Source: Candidatus Proelusimicrobium volucris
GTDB taxonomy: Bacteria > Elusimicrobiota > Elusimicrobia > Elusimicrobiales > Elusimicrobiaceae
DNA: 64,000 nt
Direction: 5' to 3'
Assembly: GCA_944324665.1 (NCBI GenBank)
Contig: CALUXD010000001.1
Span: 62,001-126,000, forward strand
Both the position numbers and the translations under genes were made by a program. Below, one piece after another: positions 56,762-64,000 of this stretch. The notes under the pieces were generated by a model. The model had not been told where the DNA came from. It ran no database searches and saw nothing but the letters and a program-made list of their open reading frames with translations. How positions within the stretch are numbered: position 1 is the stretch's first letter; every line of letters begins with the position of its first letter.

Positions 56762-56828
56762 AACTGCTTTGAGTAAAAGAGTTTTCTTTTGCCAAGTAAA
56801 AAAGTCCGGGAAGAAGGACGGCCTTTCC

Positions 56829-56857
56829 TTGGCATAGAAAGTAAAAATTGTTATAAT
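56829..56857 (+). promoter_or_regulatory. Promoter of tRNA-Thr
   Basis: TTGGCA (56829-56834), 17-bp spacer, TATAAT (56852-56857), start about 56864. The -35 lies in the right arm of a hairpin (GCCAAG/CTTGGC, with inner GTCC/GGAC) that may end the pfkB mRNA. Confidence 0.72.
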
Positions 56858-56875
56858 TTTAACTAGTCAGTTAAC

Positions 56876-56947
56876 GCCGAGGTAGCTCAATGGTTGAGCA
56901 ACGGTTTTGTAAACCGTAGGTTGTGGGTTCGAGTCCCATCCTCGGCT
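56876..56947 (+). tRNA. tRNA-Thr (anticodon TGT)
   Basis: Acceptor GCCGAGG with CCTCGGC, anticodon stem ACGGT/ACCGT around TTTGTAA (TGT), T-arm GTGGG-TTCGAGT-CCCAT. No encoded CCA. The trypsin-like gene begins 37 bases downstream. Confidence 0.96.
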
Positions 56948-56983
56948 TTCTTTGCACAAACGCAGTTTGCGTGCGGTACTTTT

Positions 56984-57733
56984 ATGAGGAAATACATCGT
57001 CTTATTATTCTTATTGTCGGCCGCCGTCACAAACGCACAAAAAACACCCGCCGAAATAGCGGAAATGTACGGCAATGCCATAGTATCGGTAAACGTACTT
57101 AAGGAAGACGGCTCGACATACAGCGGAACGGGCTTTATCGCCAATTCCGACGGACTTATAGCCACGGCCGGGCATGTCGTTGAAAATGCCGCCTTTATAA
57201 ATCTTACCTTTAAGAACGGTGTAGTTTCCGAAGAGGCCATCGTAATAGACAAAAGCCCTAACAAAGAAATAGATTTAGCCCTGCTTAAAATAAACAACCG
57301 CAATCTGCCATATGTACAGTTCAAAAATGCCGACTATGTAAAAGCGGGCGACCCCATTATAGTAATAGGAAACCCCAGAAGACTGCAAAACACCGTTACA
57401 GACGGACTTATATCCCAGATAAGAAGGGTAAGCAAGGGCGTCATTTGGCTGCAAATAAGCGCGCCGATCTCCCCCTCATCGTCAGGTTCGCCGGTATTTG
57501 ACAAAGATGGCAGAGTCATAGCGATGGCTCTTTCCAGCCTAAAAGGCACCGACATACAAAATATCAATTTCGCCATACCGTCAAACTACTTGATGCAGAT
57601 GATGCGTAAAAACGGCTATATTGTACCCATGCCACAAAAGAAAGTCTATGAAAATACCGTATGGGGCAGACTGAAGGAACATTGCGCCAAATCCTGGCGG
57701 ATACTCAAGAGCAAAATTTCGGCGATATTCTAA
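56984..57733 (+). CDS. Periplasmic trypsin-like serine protease (S1C, DegP-like, no PDZ)
   Basis: 249 residues from ATG 56984. The ORF can be extended upstream only through tRNA-Thr, which is not coding. Signal peptide (YIVLLFLLSAAVTNAQ). Triad: His in LIATAGHVVENA, Asp in NKEIDLALLKIN, Ser in PISPSSSGSPVFDKDGRVI. HtrA-type chymotrypsin fold but no PDZ domain. Protein quality control in the periplasm. Confidence 0.88.
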   Translation: MRKYIVLLFLLSAAVTNAQKTPAEIAEMYGNAIVSVNVLKEDGSTYSGTGFIANSDGLIATAGHVVENAAFINLTFKNGVVSEEAIVIDKSPNKEIDLALLKINNRNLPYVQFKNADYVKAGDPIIVIGNPRRLQNTVTDGLISQIRRVSKGVIWLQISAPISPSSSGSPVFDKDGRVIAMALSSLKGTDIQNINFAIPSNYLMQMMRKNGYIVPMPQKKVYENTVWGRLKEHCAKSWRILKSKISAIF

Positions 57734-57804
57734 AACGGATTTACTTTAAAACGGTTTTTTAGTACAATATAGTAAACAAATTTATAAGCCAGGAAGAAGA
57801 AAAT

Positions 57805-57999
57805 ATGTCATACAAATGCGAAATCTGCGGGAAACAATCTGTAAGCGGCGGTTCTTACAGCCATTCCCATTTGAAAACCAAAAGAACTTTCAAACCGAAT
57901 CTCCATAAACAGAAACTCGTTTTGGACGGTAAAACGCAAACCGCTTATGTTTGCTCCAAATGCATGAAGTCGGGCAAAGTGGTAAAACCCGCGATATAA
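57805..57999 (+). CDS. rpmB: 50S ribosomal protein L28
   Basis: 64 residues: KCEICGKQSVSGGSYSHSHL, KTKRTFKPNLHK, YVCSKCMKSGKVVK. Zinc-ribbon version with two Cys pairs (CEIC, CSKC). AGGAAGAAG ribosome site, intrinsic terminator 18 bases after the stop. Confidence 0.95.
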   Translation: MSYKCEICGKQSVSGGSYSHSHLKTKRTFKPNLHKQKLVLDGKTQTAYVCSKCMKSGKVVKPAI

Positions 58000-58017
58000 T
58001 GTTCTTAACTTTTTAAA

Positions 58018-58041
58018 CCCCGCTTAACGGCGGGGTTTTTT
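58018..58041 (+). terminator. Intrinsic terminator of rpmB
   Basis: CCCCGC-TTAACG-GCGGGG followed by TTTTTTATT. Confidence 0.88.
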
Positions 58042-58155
58042 ATTGCCCAAAACGGCTTTTTATTACAAAATACATCCAAATAAAGGGAAGTTTTTTAGTT
58101 GTTAAAAGAATATGCAATAATCCCGCTTTGTTTTGCGTTCTATTAGTGAGGGCCT

Positions 58156-58695
58156 ATGATACACGAAGATATGGTTATTTACAATGTCAAGAACGGAAAT
58201 ACGGAAGACTTCGGACTTATCATAGAGAAGTATAAGGACTCTTTATATTCTTATATCTTTTACAGCGTAAAAGACGAAGGCGCGGCGGGCGATATTTTCC
58301 AAGATACGATGCTCAAAGCGCTGACGGAAATAAACAAATATAAAGAGAAAGGCAAATTTAAGGCGTGGCTCTTTACCATAGCGAGAAACAAAATTACGGA
58401 TTATTTCCGTAAAGCCTCTAAAACCGTAAGCTTGGAAGAAGATGAAACGGGCGAAAGGGCCGATTCTTCGGACAATACGGAAGCCAAGGCGCTTTCAAAC
58501 ATCTCGCTGGAGGAGATCTCGTCCTTCATAGACAAATTGCCGCAAGCCCAAAAGGAAGTAATATTATTAAGGCAGTATTTAAGTTTCAAAGAGATAGCGC
58601 AAACTTTATCTTGCCCGCTTGGGACGGTACTTGCCAGGATGAACAGAGCAATAAAGAAATTGCAGGAATTTATGGGAGAGGAATATGCCGTATAA
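58156..58695 (+). CDS. ECF-type RNA polymerase sigma factor
   Basis: 179 residues. Region 2: IFQDTMLKALTEINKYKEKG then FKAWLFTIARNKITDYFRKA. Region 4: LPQAQKEVILLRQYLSFKEI then AQTLSCPLGTVLARMNRAIK. Followed with a short overlap by its likely anti-sigma. Probably controls envelope genes downstream, but target promoters are not visible with confidence. Confidence 0.92.
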   Translation: MIHEDMVIYNVKNGNTEDFGLIIEKYKDSLYSYIFYSVKDEGAAGDIFQDTMLKALTEINKYKEKGKFKAWLFTIARNKITDYFRKASKTVSLEEDETGERADSSDNTEAKALSNISLEEISSFIDKLPQAQKEVILLRQYLSFKEIAQTLSCPLGTVLARMNRAIKKLQEFMGEEYAV

Positions 58696-59134
58696 ACACG
58701 AAAATAAAATGCAGCAAGACGCACTCCTTTACGCCTACGGCGAACTGCCGCAAGAGCGCGAAGCGATGTTCCTCAAGCATTTAAAAGACTGCAAAGAATG
58801 TCAGCGGATTGTTCAAACCTCTTCGTTGATAAACGCGGCTTTGCCGCAGCTTAAGGCACCGGAATATCTGCCCATACCGGATTTAAGCGCTTTTAAGCGA
58901 AAGAAGAGCTCTTTATTTTCCTTTTTGGGTTTTAACTTCAGATTCAGACTTTTGGCCCCGCTCGGCGCGGCGGCGGTTATGCTGGTAATGGCCTTGGGGA
59001 CTTATGAAGTGGCCAATATATATTCCCAGCGCCGCAGTCAAGCGTCGCTGCAGTATATAGACAATATGTACGACAGCGTATATACGCTTGAAGACGAAGT
59101 CTACGATCTGGCAGACTACATTGACAGCTTATAA
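58685..59134 (+). CDS. Anti-sigma factor with zinc-finger (zf-HC2) and one membrane helix
   Basis: 149 residues. The cytoplasmic ASD has the His-x3-Cys-x2-Cys pattern in HLKDCKECQRIV. Membrane helix at about 97-115 (PLGAAAVMLVMALGTYEVAN), then a short periplasmic helix with many Tyr/Asp/Glu. Holds the upstream sigma factor at the membrane. Confidence 0.85.
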   Translation: MPYKHENKMQQDALLYAYGELPQEREAMFLKHLKDCKECQRIVQTSSLINAALPQLKAPEYLPIPDLSAFKRKKSSLFSFLGFNFRFRLLAPLGAAAVMLVMALGTYEVANIYSQRRSQASLQYIDNMYDSVYTLEDEVYDLADYIDSL

Positions 59135-59145
59135 AGGAGAGCAAA

Positions 59146-59697
59146 ATGAAAAGAATATTCATAGCCGCATTGGCAATTGTGTTCGGAGCAGGTATCCTTT
59201 CCGCCCAGCCCATGCAGAACAGGGAAGAGCGCAAAAAAGAAGTTAAAGAAATGAACCAGCTTGTAGAAAATTACAAGAGTGAAAAGAATAAAAAGAAGAA
59301 AGCCGCCATCGAGGAACAAATTAAGGAAAAGGTTTCCGCTAATTATGACAGGCACATAAAATTCCTGGAGGAATTGGTTGCCGATTCTGAGGAAAGGCTC
59401 GCAAAAACTAAAGAGAAACTCAACAAAGCCAATGACCCTAAAGAAAAAGAAAAGCATATCGATGAGGTAACGAAGAAGATACTTTCCGGCGAAAAGCCGA
59501 CTCTTTTCGGGCCACCCGACAGGCAAAAAGGCAAGAAGTTTGACCGCAAAGACAGACGCCCTCAGATGAAAAGAAATGACTGCGACTGTCCCTGCCTAAA
59601 AGGGCCAAAAGGCAGACAGGCTCGTGCCGGGGATTTGGTTCCGCCCCCCTCGCAGGCAGACGAAAAGTCCGCAAAAGAAGAACCGGCCAAGAAATAA
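59146..59697 (+). CDS. Periplasmic charged helical protein, Spy/CpxP-like
   Basis: 183 residues. Signal peptide MKRIFIAALAIVFGAGILSA, then an almost purely Lys/Glu helix to 120, a Lys/Arg stretch, and a CDCPC cluster near 146. Last gene of the sigma/anti-sigma operon (AAGGAG before ATG). By position it might be a periplasmic stress chaperone or sensor. No family matched with certainty. Confidence 0.55.
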   Translation: MKRIFIAALAIVFGAGILSAQPMQNREERKKEVKEMNQLVENYKSEKNKKKKAAIEEQIKEKVSANYDRHIKFLEELVADSEERLAKTKEKLNKANDPKEKEKHIDEVTKKILSGEKPTLFGPPDRQKGKKFDRKDRRPQMKRNDCDCPCLKGPKGRQARAGDLVPPPSQADEKSAKEEPAKK

Positions 59698-59779
59698 ATC
59701 GTGTGATAAATACAGCTACAAAACAAACGACCTTCGCCGTTTCCTATAAGACGGCGATACATAAAAACGGCCTACAAAA

Positions 59780-59812
59780 GATGCAGCCTTTACCCGGGCT
59801 GCATCCTTTTTT
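59780..59812 (+). terminator. Intrinsic terminator of the sigma operon
   Basis: GATGCAGCC with GGCTGCATC (nine pairs), then CTTTTTT. Confidence 0.88.
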
Positions 59813-59901
59813 ATCCATGCAGAGATATACATAGCCAAAAGGCAATATTTACCGAGATATATTTTCCGCTATCCAAATTATATAACGCTAAGCCTAAGTA
59901 A

Positions 59902-59910
59902 TGATATAAT
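59902..59910 (+). promoter_or_regulatory. Extended -10 promoter of bamA
   Basis: TGA-TATAAT, with 6 bases to ATG 59917: +1 would be the A of ATG. No ribosome site is present. Confidence 0.6.
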
Positions 59911-59916
59911 ATTTAT

Positions 59917-62394
59917 ATGTTTAAACATTTAAGACCAATACCACTTTTAACTTTATTATCATTACTACCCGCAATTTGTGCGGCGCAGGGCCTTGGCATA
60001 GACCAGGGAATCAAAAGAAGCCCTTTGAATTTTACCAGAGATAACTATGTCAGCCCGGAAGAATACGCCGAAACTCTTGGCCTTCCCGGCGAAACTCAGG
60101 CTGAACAAAACCAAGAAAGTACGGAACAGGAATCAAAAACCGACCCCAACGGCCCTTGGATGATATGCAAAATAACGGCAGACGGCCTTGTAAACATCAA
60201 TAAAAAGACCATAACCAAAAATATATCAGCTAAAGAAGGCCAGCTATATTACAAAGGCTCCATTCAGGAAGACGTATCCGCCCTTATGGCCTTGGGTAAT
60301 TTCGATAATATGGAAATCTCCATAGAGCAAACCGAAGGGCAGAAAAAAGACAAAGAAGATAAACAAATGTATCCCTGCCATACGCTTACGGTTATAGTGA
60401 CGGAAAAGCCTATCGTCGACAAAATAAATTATGTCGGCAGGAAGGCCCTCTCCAAAACGGCCATACAGAACGCCATGGCGCTTAAAGTAAAAGATCCGTA
60501 CAGCGAGTCAAAACTGGAATCGGATATGGCCAAGATAGAAGCCGCTTACGCAGCTAAAGGCTACACCAATACAAAAGCGACTTTCTCGGTATCGGAAGAC
60601 AAAGACACAAATACCGTCACGGTAACAATCAATCTTGACGAAGGCTCCAGAACAAGGGTTAAAGAAGTAATAGTTGAAGGTTTAAACGACATTCCCGCCA
60701 AAAAGTTTATAAAAAAAATGTCCAACCGCCCCAAAAAAGTATTCAAAGGGCAGAACTTGGCGCAAGACCAATACAAAGCGATAACTTATGCCAGGAATTT
60801 GGGCTATTTCGATTTTAAAATAGACGATTTTTCCACGGAATTTAACGAAGACAAAAGCGAAGTCACCCTAATTTACAAAGTGACCGAAGGACACGACGTC
60901 GTTTTCGGCGATACCACTTTTGAGGGCAATACCGTATACACCACGCCCGAACTGGAAGAAGTGGTATTCTACAAGAAAGGCAAAAAATTCAATCAGCAGA
61001 AATTCGATATCACCGTAAGGGATTTGCAGGAGAAATACGCCAATAAAGGATACTTACGCGCCGATATTACACCTCAAAAGAATTTGGACGAGGAAACAGG
61101 CGAACTAAATATAAATTTTGACATATTGGAAAACAACCGCGTCTACATCGACCATATAGACATCACCGGCAACGAACAGACAAAAACCTATGTCTTTGCC
61201 AGAGAGTTAACTATAAAAGAAGGCGAAATTTTTAATTACGACAAAGTAAGACGAAGCCAAAACAAACTTATGAACCTCGGCTTTTTAAACGACGCGCAAA
61301 TAGACATAACGCCCACAAACGACATAAGCAAAGTGGACGTCGCCTATAACGTGGTGGAAGGCCGCCCGGGAATGTTTACGGCGGGTATAGCGATGTCCTC
61401 TTTAGACGGTCTTTACGGCGATGTATCATTAAACCATCTTAACTTGTTTGGCAAAGCGCAGCGACTCTCTTTAAGAGCATTGTTCGGCAGCAGGATATTG
61501 GATTACACCCTAAGTTGGTCCACCCCGTGGATAGGCGAAAAACCGATAAGTTTCGGCGTGGACGTTTTCAACACCAGAAGGTACCGCTCTTACAGAAGCA
61601 CAAGCTCCGCCTATACCGAAAAACGCAAGGGCGGCAGGCTCAATATCGGGCCGAGATTCAACGACGATATTTACCAGCTTAATTTCTCCTATACTTTTGA
61701 AAACATCAATATCTACGATATAGAAGAGCAATACAAAAACGAGCTGGAACAGGGTACGACAAATGTTTCCACCTTGGGGGCAAGCTTTGCGATAGACACG
61801 CGCGACAATATTTGGGACGCCACAAGCGGCATGAGGAACTCCCTCGCGGTAGATCTCTCCGGCGGGCCGATGTTCGGCGATTTGGATATATACAGGCTTA
61901 CATTTAAATCCTCATACAATAAGACTTTAATAAATATCGGCAAAGATTATCCGATAGTACTTATGATAGGCAACCGCGCGGGCTTGGTAAAACCCTACGG
62001 CAGGACGGACGAAGTGCCCGCTTACGAAAGAGTATTTTTGGGCGGCGCCGATACCGTAAGGGGTTATGATACCACCGGTCAAATCGGGCCGGCCACCGGC
62101 GGCGAACTTTACTATATAGGCAATGTGGAGCTTAAATTCCCGCTGGCCAGGGAAGGGCGCAGAACAATAGCGCAGATAGCAGCTTTCTTTGATATAGGGA
62201 ACTCTTGGATGGATTTCAACGACATAAAATTCCAGACAGGCACCGCCGAAGACCAATTCAAGATGGGCGTAGGCTTGGGCTTGAGGCTGGTAACGCCGTC
62301 CTTGCCGATAAGGATAGACTGGGGTTACGGACTCAATCATAAACCAGGCGAAAAGAGAGGCTATATCTACTTCTCCATGGCAAATTTGTTTTAG
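59917..62394 (+). CDS. bamA: Outer-membrane protein assembly factor BamA
   Basis: 825 residues. Signal peptide (PLLTLLSLLPAICAAQ), an extra N-terminal linker with LNFTRDNYVSPEEYAETLGL, POTRA repeats at about 80-460 (ITADGLVNINKKTITKNISA, INYVGRKALSKTAIQNAMAL and so on), then the beta-barrel with NLFGKAQRLSLRALFGSRIL and RVFLGGADTVRGYDTTGQIG (the VRGY-type lid loop), and C-terminal Phe. Inserts beta-barrels into the outer membrane. First of bamA-skp-lpxD, the usual order. Confidence 0.95.
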   Translation: MFKHLRPIPLLTLLSLLPAICAAQGLGIDQGIKRSPLNFTRDNYVSPEEYAETLGLPGETQAEQNQESTEQESKTDPNGPWMICKITADGLVNINKKTITKNISAKEGQLYYKGSIQEDVSALMALGNFDNMEISIEQTEGQKKDKEDKQMYPCHTLTVIVTEKPIVDKINYVGRKALSKTAIQNAMALKVKDPYSESKLESDMAKIEAAYAAKGYTNTKATFSVSEDKDTNTVTVTINLDEGSRTRVKEVIVEGLNDIPAKKFIKKMSNRPKKVFKGQNLAQDQYKAITYARNLGYFDFKIDDFSTEFNEDKSEVTLIYKVTEGHDVVFGDTTFEGNTVYTTPELEEVVFYKKGKKFNQQKFDITVRDLQEKYANKGYLRADITPQKNLDEETGELNINFDILENNRVYIDHIDITGNEQTKTYVFARELTIKEGEIFNYDKVRRSQNKLMNLGFLNDAQIDITPTNDISKVDVAYNVVEGRPGMFTAGIAMSSLDGLYGDVSLNHLNLFGKAQRLSLRALFGSRILDYTLSWSTPWIGEKPISFGVDVFNTRRYRSYRSTSSAYTEKRKGGRLNIGPRFNDDIYQLNFSYTFENINIYDIEEQYKNELEQGTTNVSTLGASFAIDTRDNIWDATSGMRNSLAVDLSGGPMFGDLDIYRLTFKSSYNKTLINIGKDYPIVLMIGNRAGLVKPYGRTDEVPAYERVFLGGADTVRGYDTTGQIGPATGGELYYIGNVELKFPLAREGRRTIAQIAAFFDIGNSWMDFNDIKFQTGTAEDQFKMGVGLGLRLVTPSLPIRIDWGYGLNHKPGEKRGYIYFSMANLF

Positions 62395-62438
62395 GGTCTT
62401 GTCCAGGCAGATTAAATCTGCTTAACTAAATTTAAGGA

Positions 62439-63578
62439 ATGATGAAAAAGCATTTGATATTTTCGGCCGTATTTTTATTGCTGACAGCAACTCTCCAAGC
62501 GCAGCAAAGCGGCGTTGTGCCTCAGGGTGAGGAAGTTTCGCAGGAAACGGCCCAGGCTCTTGAAAAGCTGCCGGGCGAAAGCTCCATTCCTTTGGAAAAA
62601 TACGATACTACCGCAATAGTGCAGATACCGGTAATGTCGCCTAGCGAGAGCAGGCCCGCGGGCAATTTTGACTCCAATTCCCAAATGCCGGAGGGTTCAT
62701 CTTCGGGCGACCAAACACCGCAGACGCTCGCACCGGTACAGGACCCGCAAGCAGCGGCTTTGCAAACACCGGTGGATAATGCTTTGGGCATATCCGAAGC
62801 GCAGGAAGCGCTGGAACAAGCGCAGGAACAAAACTCCGCCCTAACGCAGGAGGCGACGCATCATAAACTTTGGGAAGAAGACCACTTCGGTCTGAAACTA
62901 GACGGCAACAACCAGGAAGAAAACGATATCCCGCCCGGTACTTTGGCTGTATATATAGACATAGAAGAAGCCTTCAATAATAACCCTTGGACCATAAAAG
63001 CCAGACGCAACATAAAGATAGATTTGGAAACAAAGCAACTTGAATATGTACAAATGCAAAGCCAGCTGCAGGAGCTTAAAAACAAACTGGCGGATTTGAG
63101 ACAGGAACTGCTTTATTATACCCCGTATTATCAAAATATCCAGTATATCCCGGCGCTGGGCGATAAAACATATCCCTCGGTCAAGGCCGACAAAATAGAG
63201 GAAATATGCAAGAATTTGCTTTTCTGCTCCTCAGCCACCCAGGTGGACAGCCCTCTTAATATCCCGCTAAAGATTAAACAACTCAAAAGCGCGATAGAGG
63301 ATACAAAAAAAGCGATAATAGAAAAAGAGGCCTTCCTGCTGAATTACAGGGAGCTTTCCAAAGAGGAAATACTCTCCCGGCAGGATTATATAGTCCAGCA
63401 AATACTAAAGCAGATATACAGCGGGATAAAAGAATACGCCACCGTCCGAAATATAGGCATAGTGGTGGACAAAAAAGATTTAATCTTCGGCAAACCTTTG
63501 GATATAACGCCGGAGTTTATAAAATGGATGAAAAGCTATAATAAAAAATACACGAAAGAAAACGGAGACCTGTTATGA
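62439..63578 (+). CDS. Skp/OmpH-like chaperone with long N-terminal linker
   Basis: 379 residues, about twice a normal Skp. Signal peptide ending LTATLQAQ, Gln/Pro/Ser-rich low-complexity stretch to about 150 (e.g. QTPQTLAPVQDPQAAALQTP), then a Skp-like start GTLAVYIDIEEAFNNNPWTI and a long coiled coil, and the C-terminal beta NIGIVVDKKDLIFG. Holds outer-membrane proteins for BamA. ATGA overlap with lpxD. Confidence 0.78.
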   Translation: MMKKHLIFSAVFLLLTATLQAQQSGVVPQGEEVSQETAQALEKLPGESSIPLEKYDTTAIVQIPVMSPSESRPAGNFDSNSQMPEGSSSGDQTPQTLAPVQDPQAAALQTPVDNALGISEAQEALEQAQEQNSALTQEATHHKLWEEDHFGLKLDGNNQEENDIPPGTLAVYIDIEEAFNNNPWTIKARRNIKIDLETKQLEYVQMQSQLQELKNKLADLRQELLYYTPYYQNIQYIPALGDKTYPSVKADKIEEICKNLLFCSSATQVDSPLNIPLKIKQLKSAIEDTKKAIIEKEAFLLNYRELSKEEILSRQDYIVQQILKQIYSGIKEYATVRNIGIVVDKKDLIFGKPLDITPEFIKWMKSYNKKYTKENGDLL

Positions 63579-64000
63579 ACCTTACCTTAAAACAAATAGC
63601 CGAACTGAGCAAAAGCGAACTTAAAGGGGACGAGAATTTCGTACCTTCCGGCATCTGCGGTTTGGACAGTATACGTGAGGGCGCAATTTCTTACAGCAAT
63701 AATATAGACAAGCCCGAAACTTTTAAAGATTTAAAATTAGGCGCTTTGATTTTGCCCAAATCGGCCAAAGATAAGGAAATTCCGTTTGGCGGCAATATAA
63801 TCTACGCCGACAATCCCGAATGGGCTTTTACCTTGGTGATGAGGGAAGTTTCCACCCTTAACAAAGACATCAAACCCGGCATTCACGAAAGAGCCGTGGT
63901 TTCCCCCAGTGCCAAGATAGGGCAAAACGTCTTTATAGGCGCAAATACCGTAGTGGAAGATGACGCCGTAATCGGCGATAACACCATAATATATCCCAAC
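63575..64000 (+). CDS. lpxD: UDP-3-O-acylglucosamine N-acyltransferase, N-terminal part
   Basis: 142 codons are present, truncated by the window. N-terminal uridine-binding domain (TLKQIAELSKSELKG, IIYADNPEWAFTLVMREV) then hexapeptide repeats (SPSAKIGQNVFIGANTVVED). Lipid A pathway step 3. Confirms an LPS-bearing diderm host. Confidence 0.93.
   Translation, partial: MNLTLKQIAELSKSELKGDENFVPSGICGLDSIREGAISYSNNIDKPETFKDLKLGALILPKSAKDKEIPFGGNIIYADNPEWAFTLVMREVSTLNKDIKPGIHERAVVSPSAKIGQNVFIGANTVVEDDAVIGDNTIIYPN

Noticed and set aside
56894-56983. Upstream extension of the trypsin-like gene
   Set aside because: The extended frame would translate tRNA-Thr. The ATG at 56984 begins a clean signal peptide.
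1-64000. CRISPR array, insertion sequences or rRNA genes
   Set aside because: I looked for regularly spaced repeats, transposase motifs (DDE, HUH) and rRNA-like sequence and saw none. The repeat arrays present are short operator- or att-like elements.

Overview
The window is chromosome from a diderm (Gram-negative) bacterium. Its right end carries an outer-membrane block (BamA, a Skp/OmpH-like chaperone, the start of LpxD). Elsewhere it has UppP, MurI, an AddAB-type recombination pair, bactofilin, a TPR-Ser/Thr kinase and L28. The three tRNA genes (Pro-TGG, Gln-CTG, Thr-TGT) do not encode CCA. Several host genes have a -10 box ending only 6-7 bases before the start codon, which suggests leaderless mRNAs. 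I lean towards Elusimicrobiota or a similar deep-branching gut diderm, but this is a guess from gene content.

Layout. 1-2780: an oligopeptide-binding lipoprotein (end cut off by the window), a C39-like protease and tRNA-Pro. 3047-35238: a complete-looking prophage of about 32 kb inserted in the 3' end of tRNA-Gln, bounded by a 15-bp direct repeat. 35225-64000: ordinary chromosome, with cell wall, transport, AddAB, DNA-repair, envelope and outer-membrane biogenesis genes.

The prophage is a compact contractile-tailed (myovirus-like) phage. Rightward from its control region come a LexA/CI-like repressor, a probable lysogenic cargo block (restriction-like nuclease, lipoprotein, AlbA_2/Schlafen-type ATPase) and the integrase. 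Leftward, a strong promoter (TTGACA-17-TACAAT) overlapped by a dyad operator drives an early region: excisionase-like protein, ERF annealase, nucleases, replication initiator and DnaC-type loader. Its first gene is preceded by a 228-nt structured leader with an intrinsic terminator. The early region is followed by a visibly AT-rich three-gene cassette (DUF488 protein, uncharacterised OB-like protein, HNH nuclease) with its own promoter and an intrinsic terminator. Then come ParB-methyltransferase, terminase, portal, head, sheath, tube, tape measure, baseplate, fibre and lysis genes. The tail chaperone gene carries a classical A AAA AAC -1 frameshift site.

The best candidates for undescribed biology are: (a) the DUF488/OB-like/HNH cassette, a possible defence or nucleic-acid-modification system; (b) the structured early leader RNA with its attenuator; (c) a ~116-nt small RNA gene pointing against the late operon, with its own consensus promoter and terminator; (d) a six-half-site repeat array before the integrase; and (e) a repressor whose peptidase nucleophile is Cys instead of Ser.
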